From: Priapulus caudatus
Lineage: Eukaryota > Priapulida > Priapulimorpha > Priapulimorphida > Priapulidae
Assembly: GCF_000485595.1 (NCBI RefSeq)
Contig: NW_014577061.1
Coordinates: forward strand, 1,216,062 to 1,277,617
Reading direction: 5' to 3'
Length of the DNA: 61,556 nucleotides
Shown: positions 38,694 to 50,600 of the stretch, one piece after another
Layout of the letters: each line of letters starts with the position of its first letter
Numbering within the stretch: the stretch's first letter is position 1
The notes under the pieces: model-generated
Seen by the model: the letters and a program-made list of their open reading frames with translations, nothing else
Told to the model about the DNA's origin: nothing
Databases searched by the model: none
Translations under genes and position numbers: made by a program

Positions 38694-41600
38694 CTTATCT
38701 CAGTAACACTATATCTGGGCAGCCAATTGCTTAATGGCAGTGATGTGCATGTTGATATAATATTTAGAAAGAAAACACGGGGGCAGTCTCATGTGCATTA
38801 TTGTGTAGGTGTGTGCTGAGCAAAAATGTGCGTGTTTTCATGTATGCTTAGCTGTGTTGACAGAACGTGATCTGCCATCTGTGTCACACTGGCATTAGGC
38901 AAATACCAGAGACCGGGATTTATTATAGCTAGACAAATTATTTAATGTAATGCACCTCATGTGTTTGGTATATCATAGTAGTTAATAAGGTGGCGTTTAA
39001 TAAGGTGGTTAATAAGTGGTTTATAAGGTGGTTAAGGTAGTTAATAAGGTGGTTAAGGTAGTTAATAAGGTTTGTTGTCCATGCGAGCATTGACGTCATG
39101 AATATTTATGCTCTGATGTAGTTATAATTATAGTAATGAATATAATTAAATAGTTGTCATGTGCTGCAGTATAGATGTAGTGGTGGAAAGAGGCAAAAGC
39201 TTGTTGTCTATGACAGATTCATGCTATTCCATTTTTACATATAACAGTTTTTTCGTACATAAAAATCTGAAACTCCTACAGTATGTCATGGTGAATTATT
39301 GCCAAGAGCGTGTGAATGACATTGTTCTTCCCACTTAATTTCTTTTACATTTTGTTTCAGATTGGTGCTTCATTCAATCAAACAAATGTTCTTGTTTATG
39401 TTGTTGATGTAAAGGTAAGCACATTACCAATGAGAAGCAACTAAATTTTACCAAGTGTTTACAATCAGTTGTTTATCAATCATTCAAATGTGTTTCTAAT
39501 ATAAGTTAAGTGAGTTTTGGAGTTAAGATTCGTTATGAAATTTAATGAATGATTCAGTCAACTAGTAATGAACTAAAATATGTTGTTTAAAATACATTTT
39601 TAACAGAGACATGACACAAAAGAGATTTATAAACGTCAAAACATACATGTACTAAACAACCTGATTACACACATGTCAATAGCAGCTTGCATTCATGCTG
39701 TTTTACTACCCGCCTTGCTTTCATGATAGAATCTGCTGTACCCTGGCCCTACAGTGGGGATGTATTGAAGCTTACAGTGGGATGTTCTGTGTTCCAGCGT
39801 TGTCACCCGTTTGCGCCTAGTCAGGCCTTCGTCACACCGACATCGGCTGCCGAGAACAACAATGTGGTGGCGCCACTGGACCTCAACTCTACGAGCAAGC
39901 CCATCGCAATACCCACCGTTCATCATAGGAAGTCCTACACTGGTAGACCGCCCACCCAGAGCAACAAGGACAGGTGACTCAGTCTCACTGTCCTGAACCC
40001 ACAGATAGACAGCCCTGTGTTGCATCTCGTATCGTTGAACTCTCGCCATAGTTCTAAGAACCGAAAAGGTGTCGTGTCACGTAAGCGCTGTGATTGGTGC
40101 GCTGCTAATCGTGTGGCTTCATGGCATGGAACAGTAAGCAGTAATCCAAATTTCCTGGGGGACGGGGGATCACGGGGGGGGTACGGTAGACTCAGTCCAT
40201 ATCTCTTTTTCACACACGTATCTGGCTGGTATGTGTTCTGCTTCTGGGGTCAGGCATCTCAGATGGTGTGACGCGCTCGTGTTCTCCTGTTTCTCCCAAC
40301 ATGCTTCTGCGCGCTGAGAATTGCACGGCCATGTGACCGTTCTCTTGTTTTCCGCTGCAGCGAGGTGAAAGTTGAGACGGACGAGGAGACGTCGACAGCA
40401 GATGACAACGACGACACGGAGTCTGTCGCCGACATCAGAGACCCGGAAGATTACAGGGAGGCATTCCAGCCAAAGAACAAGAAGCGTGAGTGCAGGGGTA
40501 GGGTGAAGGGGAAGGGAAGGGGGTGGATGAAGTGTGAGAGTGCAGGGGTAGGGTGGAGAGGAAGGGAAGGGGGTGGATGAAGTGNNNNNNNNNNTCGTGC
40601 CGGCTGCGTGCACAGCTTGCAAAGATCGGGCATTCAAGACTGTGCTGGTTTGCGATTGCATCGCACCCGATTGGACAGATTTCAACCGCGGGTGAGTGTT
40701 AATTCTTGTCTAAACTCATGTAATTACCCTTTTTCTCCCAATCACATAGCCTTATACAACTTCCTGAACGCCCGCTTTGCTACTCGCCTCGCCCGAGTTG
40801 CACTCTTCCGTAACATGTTCTATACTTCATCCCTTTAACCTCCTTCTCCACCTGACTTCAGCTGCCTATTCATAGCAACACACTCCTTTACAATCCTCGC
40901 CTCGCGGCGGGGCCGCGTCGGGCTTCCCTTACTCGAGTCGTAATCTTGCCACGTGACACCTTCGTTCACACGTCTTGCCCGTGCCCTTATATCCAATGCC
41001 TGCACTTTCATACTGTCATCCACGCTTCTGTCTCCTTGTCTCACCCTATTATCCTGCACCTCGCGTACACTGTCTTCGTGCCATCTATTTCCATTTCTTC
41101 TCCACATACCTACCTTGCACTCCACAGCTTCCCATCCACCCTGCTTCCTCGTCCTCCTTCGCCCCTACCCCTGCCACTTCTCTACACTTTATCCACCCCT
41201 TCCCTTCTCGCCACCCCTAGCTTGGCCCGCTGCACTCTCACACTTCATCAGCCCCCTTCCTTACCTTCCGATGTTTCCAACCCCTTACCCTGACTTCTCG
41301 CACTTCATTTCACCCACCTTCCGCTTCCTCTTCATTCTGGCCGCCTACCCGCGTGGCACTCTCCCAACTTCATCCACCGCCTCCCTTCCTCCTTGGCCCT
41401 ACCCTGCGCGCATCTCTCACACCATCAGTCACCCCTTCGCCTCGCTCCCTCGCGTCACCGTCTCCTACTCCCTGCCACTCTCACATCGTCTCCATGCGCC
41501 CATCCCTCCTACCTTCCTCCCACCCTACCCCCTGCACTCTTCAACTACCACCCCTTTCGCCTTGCTCCATCCCACCCTCTCCTCGCTCGCCTCCGCTACC

Positions 41601-44600
41601 CCTGGCCTCTCTCATCCCCCGCCTCTCCAATCGTTCCCCCAGCTCGCTCGCCCTTCTCTCGTACTCACCCCACTCCCCCACCGCTAACCACTCCCCCCCG
41701 TCTCTTCTGCCCCCCCACACTTGTCACTCTTCACACTTTGCGATCCACCCCCTTCCCTCTCTTCTCCACTGTCCCTTCCTCCTGCCCCACGCTCCCGCCT
41801 ACCTCCCTCTTCCCTTTCCCCTCCCGCCACTCCGCACTCCCCTTGCCATTCCCGCCTGCTTCACTGCCACTCTCTCTCCGGGATTCCCTTACTCCGACCG
41901 TCTGCCCCCCGCTGTCTCTCTACCCTCTCTTACCCTTGCACTCTCACACCTCTTCCATCCACCTCCCTTTCCTTCCTCTCTCCCTTCGCTAACCCTACTT
42001 CCCTGCACTCTCTACATCTATGCTCCACCCCTCCCATTCTCGCTTCTTCACCTCGTACCCCTCCTGCACTCGGGGCACTTCCCATCCCACCCCTTCCGCC
42101 CCTCCCCTTCCCTCCCTCCCTCCTTCCGCCTTCACCATCTCCCCCCTCCTCTTATACACCCTCATGCACTCTCCTCCTCACCACACCCTTCGCCTGTTCA
42201 CGTCCTCGCCCCTATTCTTCCTCCCAGCCCACATCCTCGAGCACTCTTCCCTGATGCCTCCGCGCCTCATTCACCCCTTCCCCTTCCTTTCACCCTTACC
42301 CCTGCACTCATCAGCACTTTTCAATCCACCCGTTCCTTTCCTTCGACCCTTACCGTGCCACTCTCGCACATCATCACCCCTTCCCTTCCTCTCACCTGTT
42401 TGAGTCGTCCTCACCCCTACCCCTGCCACTCTCACACCCTCATCCACCCTTCCCGGCTCGCCTTTCTTCTCACGCCCCACCCTCACCTTTCCATCGCGAC
42501 TTCATCCACCCTCCTTCCCTGTCCTGCTTCACCTACGCCCTTGGCTACTGGCGGGTCACACCTTCGATCCAGCCCCCTTCCCTCCCTTCTCACCGGTACC
42601 CCTGCACTCTCGCACTTCATCACCCCCTTCCCGCTTCCTCCGCCCTACCCCTGCCACTCTCACCTGTCAGTCCACCCCTTCCTCCCTCTATTAACCCTAC
42701 CCCTTCCCTACTCTCACCATCAGCAACCGCGCGCCCCTTCCTTTCTCTTAACCTTACCCTCCTGCACTCTCACGACTTCATCTCCCCCTTTCATCTCCCT
42801 CCTCTTCAACACGCTACCCCTGCACCTGTCTGCACTACTCTCACTCCACCCCCCTCTCTCCTTTCGTTTCCGATTCCGCTCCACCACCCTACCCCTGCCA
42901 CCTCTCACACTTCACACCACCCCTCTCCCTTCCTCTTACCCCTACCCTGCACTCTCACCACTTCATCACTCTTCCCTTCCCCTCTCCACCCCTACCCCTG
43001 CACTCTCACAACTTCACCCCTCCACCCCTTCCCTTTCCCTTCTTCACCCTACCCCTCACTCTTCGCAACTTCCATCTACCCCCTTCCCTTCCCTCTCCTC
43101 ACCTACGCCCTCGCACTCTCAACATTCACTCCACCCCCTTTCCCTTACCTCTTTCACGCCTACCCTCGCTCACTCTCACCATTCACTCCACCCCCTGCCC
43201 TTCCTCTTCCACTCCTTACCCTCCGCCACTCTCACACCTTCTCCACCCCTTCCCTTCCCTCCTTCCACGCCCTACCCTGCACTCATTCCACACTTTCATA
43301 CCCCCCTTCCCTTCCTGCTCCCCCTTCACCCTCGCGACTCTCACACCTTCATTCTACCCCCTTCCCTTGCCTCTTCACCTACCCCTGCACTTCACACTCT
43401 CATCACCCCCTTTCCCTGCCTCTTCACCCCTACCCCTCGCACCTCTCACACTTCATCCACCCCTCTTCCCTTCCTCCTTCACTCTACCCCGTGCACTCCT
43501 GCACACCTTCATCACCCCCTTCCCTTCCTCTCTCACCCGACTGCCATCGCTTCACACATTCATTCACCCCTTTACCCTTCTCTCCACCCTACCCTGCACT
43601 ATCACACTCTCATCACCGCCCTTCCGCTTCCTCTTCACCCTACCCCTTGCACTCTCACACTCATCCACCCCCTTCCCTTCCTCTCACCCTGACCCCTGCA
43701 CTCGTCACACCTTCATCCACCTCTCTCCTTCTCTTCACACTTACCCCTGCACTCTCGAACACTTCATCACCCCCTTTCCCCTTCCTCTCCACCCTACCCT
43801 GCACTCTCACACTTCATCACCCCCTTTCCCCTTCCTCTCCACCCCTACCCCTTGCACTCTCGACACTTCATCCACCCCTTCCTATCCCTCTCCACCCTTA
43901 CCCCTGCACCTCTGCACCCGACTTCATCCACCCTTCCCTCTCCTTCTTCACCCTACCCCTTGCACTCTCACACTCTCACTCCACCGCCTTCCCCTTCCCT
44001 CTTCACCTTACCCCTTCCGCACTCCTCCACAGCTTCATTCCACCCCTTCCCTTCTCTTCACGTTACCCGTGCACTCTCCACACTTCATTCCTACCCCCTT
44101 CCCTCCATCTCACCTACCCTCCACTCTCACACTTATCCACCCCTTCCTTCCTATTTTTCAGCCTACCCCCTGCACTCTGCACATCTTCATCCACCCCCTT
44201 CCCTTTCCTCTGTCACCCTTACCCTGCCCACCTCTCACAACTTCATCCACCCCCTTCCCTTCCCTTTCACCTCTACCCCTGCCCTCCACACTTCATCACC
44301 CCCTTCCCTTCCTCGTCTCACCCTACCCCTGCACGTCTCCACACTTACTCACCCCCATTCCCTTGCTCTCCACCATACCTTGCACTTCTTTCCAGCTTCA
44401 TTCGCACCCACTATCTCCTCCTCTCCACCTACCCTTGCACCTCTCGCACTTCTATCCACCCCTACTTCCGTTCCGGTCGATCTCCCCTGACGCCTGACGT
44501 CTCACACTCTCATCCACCCCCCGTTCTTTCGCCTTCCTCTCCACGCCCTACCCCTGCACTCTCACACTTCAGCCACCCCTTCCCTTCCGGTCCACCACGC

Positions 44601-47600
44601 TACGCCCCTGCCACTTTCACACCCTTCAATCCACCCCCTTCCCCTTTGCCCTCTCCACCCTACCCCCCTGACACCTCTCACACGTGATCCACCCTTCCCT
44701 TTCCCTCTCTCCGACCCTACCTTGCACTCGTCGCACTTATCCACCCTCTCCCTTTGGCTCCACCCTTACCCCTTGCACCTCACACCTTCAGTCCACCCCC
44801 CTTCCCTATCCTCATCCACCCCTTACCCCTGCCACTCTCACACTTAATCCACGCTTCCCTTACCTTCTTCACCCTACCCTGCCACTCTCACACTCATTCA
44901 CCCCCCTTCCCTTCCTCTTCTACCCTACCCTGCACTCTCCACTTCACTGCCACCCCTTCCCTTCCCTCTTCACCCTACCCTGCTCTCACCCTTCATACAC
45001 CGCCCTTGCCCTTCACTCTTCACCCTCACCCCTGAGGTGGAAGACGTGTGAGGGTGCAGGAGTAAGGTGGAGACAAAGAGACAGAGGTGGATGACGTACG
45101 AAAGTGCAGGATTGGAGATAAGGGCAAGGGACGTTGAAGAAGTGTACGTGCAAGAGTATGATGTAGGGAAGGAGGGAGATTGTAAAAGTGTGAGCATATT
45201 ATTAGTATGAAGACAGTGGAGAGGAGGTTAAAGATGAAGATAAGAACATGTTAGAGGTGAACTAGGGGGAGAGGAGGAGGTAGATGTATAGCATATTAGG
45301 GAGAAAAAGTGTAATGTTAATGTTTGTAGACAAAATTAACCTGTCAATCTGCAATCTGCAACCAGACTTCTTGATCACTTTTCAGTGAGCCGCACACCTC
45401 CAAAGTGCCCTCAGCCGTTTGCAGCACCGCCGGAGGATTGCAATGGAGGTATTTATGGGATGAATGTTCGATGGGTTCGTACATGGAAGTGTATTCCCAC
45501 GTGGCTTGCATCACAGCCAGCACACAGTAGGGCTTTTAATTGAGTATTTGTATTCACCTCACAGCTGTTATAGAAACGGGTGCCGAAATGTGTTTGGGGC
45601 CATGTTGTTGTCGTATCAGTACTGTTATATGTTTGGTATAGTTTCTCTAGGGTGCTAATGTGCTTGTTTGTTGAGCATGGCTGTCGTGGTAAAGGGCTGT
45701 TAGAAAAACGTTCCATCATTTTTTGTGCAAGGGGAATATTCAGAACGCGCTCCTGAATCGCCCATGGTTCCATTGGTTAACTCGAAAATGATGGAATCTT
45801 TTATTGCACTCTGCACACTGTGCGTGAAAGCTTAATGCCATTGCCTGTAGGTGACAGCACAGTTCCTGGTCCTGTTGTGGTGGTAGCAGGGACCGCACCT
45901 TCCCTCAGGAAATGCGAATCGGCCAGTGCTCTTGTATCTAAGCGAGCAGAGCCGGCAACTTCGCCTGTAGACAAGGACAGGGCAAAAGGGGCGCGGGAGA
46001 AGGCTGACAAAAGCAAAGGTTTGTGATAGAAGTGTTACCCCTGGATGAAAATTATAAGCGAGGATGCCGAAAGTGAGTCGCCACATGCTTGCGGTGTTTG
46101 CTTCAACGTGTATCAGCACTGATTAATGCTGGGTAGGGGGCATAGGAGGAGAATCAGGGGCAGGAAAGTGCCAGCAGCCGGATAACGGTTTGGGGGAGCC
46201 TAGAATTTGCAGCAAGGCGGATGAAAAAATCAACACGGCGGCCAAGTCTCATTTATCAGATACCAGAGCAACACTGTGATGGGTTAGGAACCGAGGGAGA
46301 GAGAAGGATCGTGAGCATTTTGCGTGCTGAGGCGAATGCAAATCTGCAAACGAGTGTCGCCACGGAGCAACAAAACACAAAGCCGTCGAGGAGCAGAGGG
46401 CGCGCTCTGTCTGCATGCTGTACGCATTCCCCGTGCGGATGATTGTTCTCTCACTCGATGATGTCGTAACGTAAACTGCTCTCGTTCGTTAAGGCAACGT
46501 GCGTCGCTCACGGCGACGGACGTCAGCGCGGCGTAGATCGGCCATTATTGTTGCACGCTGCTCGCTCGTCCTCTTGCCTCCTTCCGCCCACTTCATGCCT
46601 ACAGCACTGCATGCGCATGTGAGCACTTACTGCAGCAGGGAGGTAATGACGGAAGATGGGAGGTTTTGCTTGCGGTTCGTGTCGTGCTCTCTGTTTTACG
46701 GTGAGTCGGTCAGTTCCGGAGGCGGAGGGCGGTTACGACGTCCCGTTTTGCTGTTGGCAGATGGAGACAAGAGATGGCACGGAGGCGGGGGAGGTGGATT
46801 CAGTTCGGATACGGAGGTCAGCCGCAAGAGTAACCGGTTGAGGACTGCAGAGCCTAGTGAGTGCGCTTGTCCTGCCGTTGATGTTTAGGCCAAAACAAAA
46901 TATATGTGTGGTTACCGTTACATGCCGAAAAAAAATAGGGTAGGTAGGTAGGGAAAACATTTTATTTTCTTGAAATATTTTATTTACGAACCATGTCCGA
47001 AGGATGTGCATTGTGGCTTTTGAAGCAAAAACTGTCCAATTCATTTTTTTTAAATTTAATTTAATTAATTAATGAATTTTTTGACTTTAAAGAAAATTGA
47101 CAATAAAATGTTTAGGGTTGCTGGGAATAAATCGGGTCGGTCGGGAAACCGTAACCACACCTATATTTTGTTTTGGCCTTTGGCAGACTTGGTAGCTAGT
47201 GCGATGCGTGAAACTATGGCGGAGGAGTCGGAGGTGGACTAGATTGTTTTATACACAAGCCTGCCATGTACATTGTAGGTCTGACCATGCACTGAGCATG
47301 TTCACGCATATTCTGCAGTGTGATACACACATACACACATACGCACGCGCGATGCGCACACACACATGCGCAAGTACGAACGCACGCACACACACATGCA
47401 CATGCACAAGTACGAACGCACGCACACACACACATGCACACATGCACGCAGGCAGGCACACGCGCACATGCATATATGCATGTATATTTACTATTTATTT
47501 GTTTTTTTAGTTACACATTTACGTGTTTTATACATACATGACGTGTACATGTATGATATTACTTTAAGCCGCTTTATTCTCCACAGGCAAGCGAAGCACA

Positions 47601-50600
47601 TCCACACCACGTGTGCAGCGTCCTCTGTCCCCCGGTGAGTCCTGTTTCCCTCGTTCATACTCTCATGCTCTCTCGCTGACTTCGACTCCTTCAACTGTGT
47701 CCGTGTCTTTAACAATGATCTTCTTTCAGTGCTCCTTGTATGGCACCAACATGCCACCCTGCTGATATGCTTTCGTTTACAGGACTGGGCACATTATTGT
47801 TACTGCGTACTATGTGCTTCAAGCAGTACGTTTAGCCAGCTGTCACTGCGGTGTTGTCTTGTAGCGAGTCAGGTTGTCATGTTTATTTTGCACCTGGCAG
47901 ACGATGCCCCTGTGAAGGCAACACAGGGCACCAGTTCCCCGCAGAAACAGCGAAGGAACGTGGCGCGCCTTACTCAGGCTGTGTCCTCTACATCAGGTAG
48001 TCATGTTGCATCCGTATGCTCAGCTGACTGACCCTGCTAACCCCTGCTGATTAACCCCCCCAATTAACATGATTAAGTCAACATTACCTATTTCTATCAG
48101 ACTAATCAGAAGGGTTGATCGATCGTTCAGGAACTGATCGACTTGTCTGAATATTGACTAATCGCTCTGCGTCGTGCACTAATTCTACTTCTAATCACTG
48201 TGTCACTGCAGAGAAGCTGAGGAAACGTAACTACTCGCGCGGTAGACACCACTCGCCAGGTTTGTAGTAGAATGTCTACTGTGGCTGGCTCATGTACTCG
48301 CACGTGCTCATCCGCCCTGCCCTCGTGCACCTGCACTGCAATATACACAGCCTTCCCTGTGCGCATGTAAATTCAACCCACACTGACTGACCCGCATGCA
48401 GTATTATGTACGTAGACTACCTTACACATACACGCTGCAGTGTACCTAGACTGCTTCACAAATACACATTGCAATGTACCTAGACTGCTTCACAAATACA
48501 CATTGTAATGTACCTAGACTGCCTTCTAAATACACATTGTAATGTATCTAGACTGCCTCACACACACTGCAATCTACCTAGACTTCCTCATACGTACACG
48601 CTGCAATGTACTCAGAATGCCTCCCAAATACACACTGCAATGAACCTAGACTGCCTCACACATATACACTGCAATGAACCTAGACTGCACCGTCAAGGAA
48701 TACTGTAATTTAATGCTAAACAAACTGAATTGCGGGTCAGTGCTCACTTATATATGCATTACCTCACTACTCACACGCACGTACGCACACCCACTTGCTT
48801 ACTCTGGCTAGTCTACAGGCATGCACATCCACACACACTACACATTCCATAGTCTAGCATGTTACTTGCCACTGATATGCTCCATAGTAATAATCAACGC
48901 ACAGTTCCATGAGCCATGAAGTTACTAATTGAGATACAATAGAGTCAGGAAGCAATTACCATATTTCTATTTGCATAATAATGCATTTGTACTGATGGGC
49001 TTCTCTAACCCTTAACTAACTCTAACCGTTAATCAAGTCTAACCCTTATCTAAACCTGTTTTTTAGCTCATCTGACATAGTCAGATGCAGCTTGTAGAAT
49101 CGCATGACCGTCCGTCCGTCCGTCCGTCCGTGCGTCCGTCCGTCCGAGCGTCCGTCCGTGCGTCCGTCCGAGCGTCCGTCCGTCAACAGTTGGGCACAAA
49201 TCTTAACCGCTCGACGTACGGTCACGATATTCGGGTCGTTGGGGGGATCGTCAAAACGAGTTGGGATGTCGAAGCTGGGGGTCAAAGGTCAAAGGTCAGA
49301 GGTGTAAAAGAAGGGGAACATTCACTCCTTAACTTAAGGTATAGGGAAGATGCATAATTGCGGCACAATCTAAACGGCTCGACCTAGGCTCGTGATAGTC
49401 GGTGTATAGCATCATGGTAGGAAAAGCCATCACTGTGCCGAAATGGAGGTCACAGGTCAATGGCACAGGCAGATTTTAGACATTTTCTGAGGACATGGTC
49501 TGACGGACGCGATTGAAAAACGTTTTTTTGTTTCAGCGTGACCTAGCCTTTTATATGGCTTTTATTGAAAGGAACCATGAAATGTCCCTTCTGCTGACAT
49601 GCGAAGAGTAAAGTGTCGATAACCTTTATTGACCCTCAAGGAGGTTAAACCTGGATTTTGTTGACTGTTAACACAGAGTGAACTGCTTTTGCTATAGAGC
49701 CCCCGCTCCCCCCACCTCCCCCTTTCGTCCCCTCCCAACCCCCCTCCCCCCCGCCCTCGTCCGCCACCCTCGTCCCCTACCCCTCACCCCCACCCTCCCC
49801 CTCCCTCATCTGCGATAGTGGGCGTGTCCAATAACAACACAATGATGCGTACGCAACTGCGTTCGCATATCTGCGCGTCTAACCCAATGTGGTACTACGC
49901 ACTGACTGAAATTTTACGTTTAATAATCGTAGCAACCAGACCTCAGATGAGCCCAGACGCTCTGCGGCTCTTGTTTATTTAACATTGGCCCTGATCTTAA
50001 GGTTATTAACCCTAACTGTAATGCTGATCCTATACGAAATAAAATGATGAAAATTGCACAGCTGGAATGGATGAAGTCTGCACATGTAAATGATTTGAGA
50101 GTAGGATCTCTCCTTCCTAGGAAACACCTTCTCAGATGCGTAGATGTAACGTTGAATTAAGAGTTCATGTAGAAATGATGAAGTAGAGATCCAAACTTGT
50201 GTATTTAACTGAATAAACTTTAATAACGTGCACACAGTGTAGTCCCCGTTCTCCCAGACCGCGTCCTACCTCCATTTCACAATGACCCTAGAAAGGCCGG
50301 ACGTAAAACACGTTTACCATTCTCCCTATAACATCAATCTAGCCGCACAAAATGCGCGACGCTCTGTCTACAAAACCGATTTCATATTTTCGATGAAATG
50401 TTTTAGGCCTATCAAACTCTAATCGAAAAATGTGTTTAGCAGTCTGACAATATTGCGTAAACATAACGTTAGCACAAATTCAAGAAAACGATCACACATT
50501 TCTATACAAAGTTTCACACAAAAGATTTTCCCACACAAATACAAACGGTCACAAGCACATACCATGAAAAAAAAACTGCGTACATAAAATTAAGAAAAAC

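Larger units (their letters stand above)
18961..39414 (+). other. KATNB1: KATNB1 exons 1-10: WD40 propeller
   Basis: WD40 blades are visible as repeated GH...W/D motifs: [23 protein letters not shown]...[32 protein letters not shown]...[33 protein letters not shown]...[44 protein letters not shown], and [14 protein letters not shown]. Residue by residue this follows the katanin p80 order, including the HGWEP and GWGKVAD blocks that separate it from other WD40 proteins. Exon 1 ends with the single base C, which with AG of exon 2 makes Gln. Intron 7 (26101-35679) is the longest at 9.6 kb. Confidence 0.93.
39798..48259 (+). other. KATNB1: KATNB1 exons 11-18: disordered linker with a run of phase 1-1 exons
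   Basis: Exons 11 and 12 carry SNKDR, an acidic [14 protein letters not shown] patch and the family block [15 protein letters not shown]; exon 13 carries SRTPPK and FAAPPED, also conserved. Exons 14 to 18 are poorly conserved, rich in Arg, Lys, Ser, Thr and Pro, and have lengths 168, 96, 48, 96 and 48 nt. All enter and leave in phase 1, so any subset can be skipped in frame. Splice sites are good (for example ..CACAG before 47587 and GTGAGT after 47634). Because homology is weak, exons 15-18 rest on open frame, phase and splice consensus. Confidence 0.65.

Noticed and set aside
40605-40690. Possible exon between GTGCACAG and CGGGTGAGT
   Set aside because: The length does not fit the phase, and the stretch is explained as a noisy reverse copy of the exon 13 acceptor region.
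41353-43692. 779-codon open frame, plus strand, Pro/Ser/Leu-rich
   Set aside because: It is a read-through of the 50-bp minisatellite in reverse orientation within a probable misassembly. All frames are open because the sequence is C/T-rich, and the composition follows the repeat, not a protein.
43367-44687. Further 376- and 398-codon open frames
   Set aside because: Same repeat artefact in other frames.
46499-46888. 129-codon open frame
   Set aside because: Only its middle part, 46761-46856, behaves as an exon. The rest is intron read-through without usable donors.
47188-47240. Possible KATNB1 exon after TTTGGCAG
   Set aside because: It reaches an in-frame TAG. The only nearby donor (GTGGAC) is weak and in the wrong phase.
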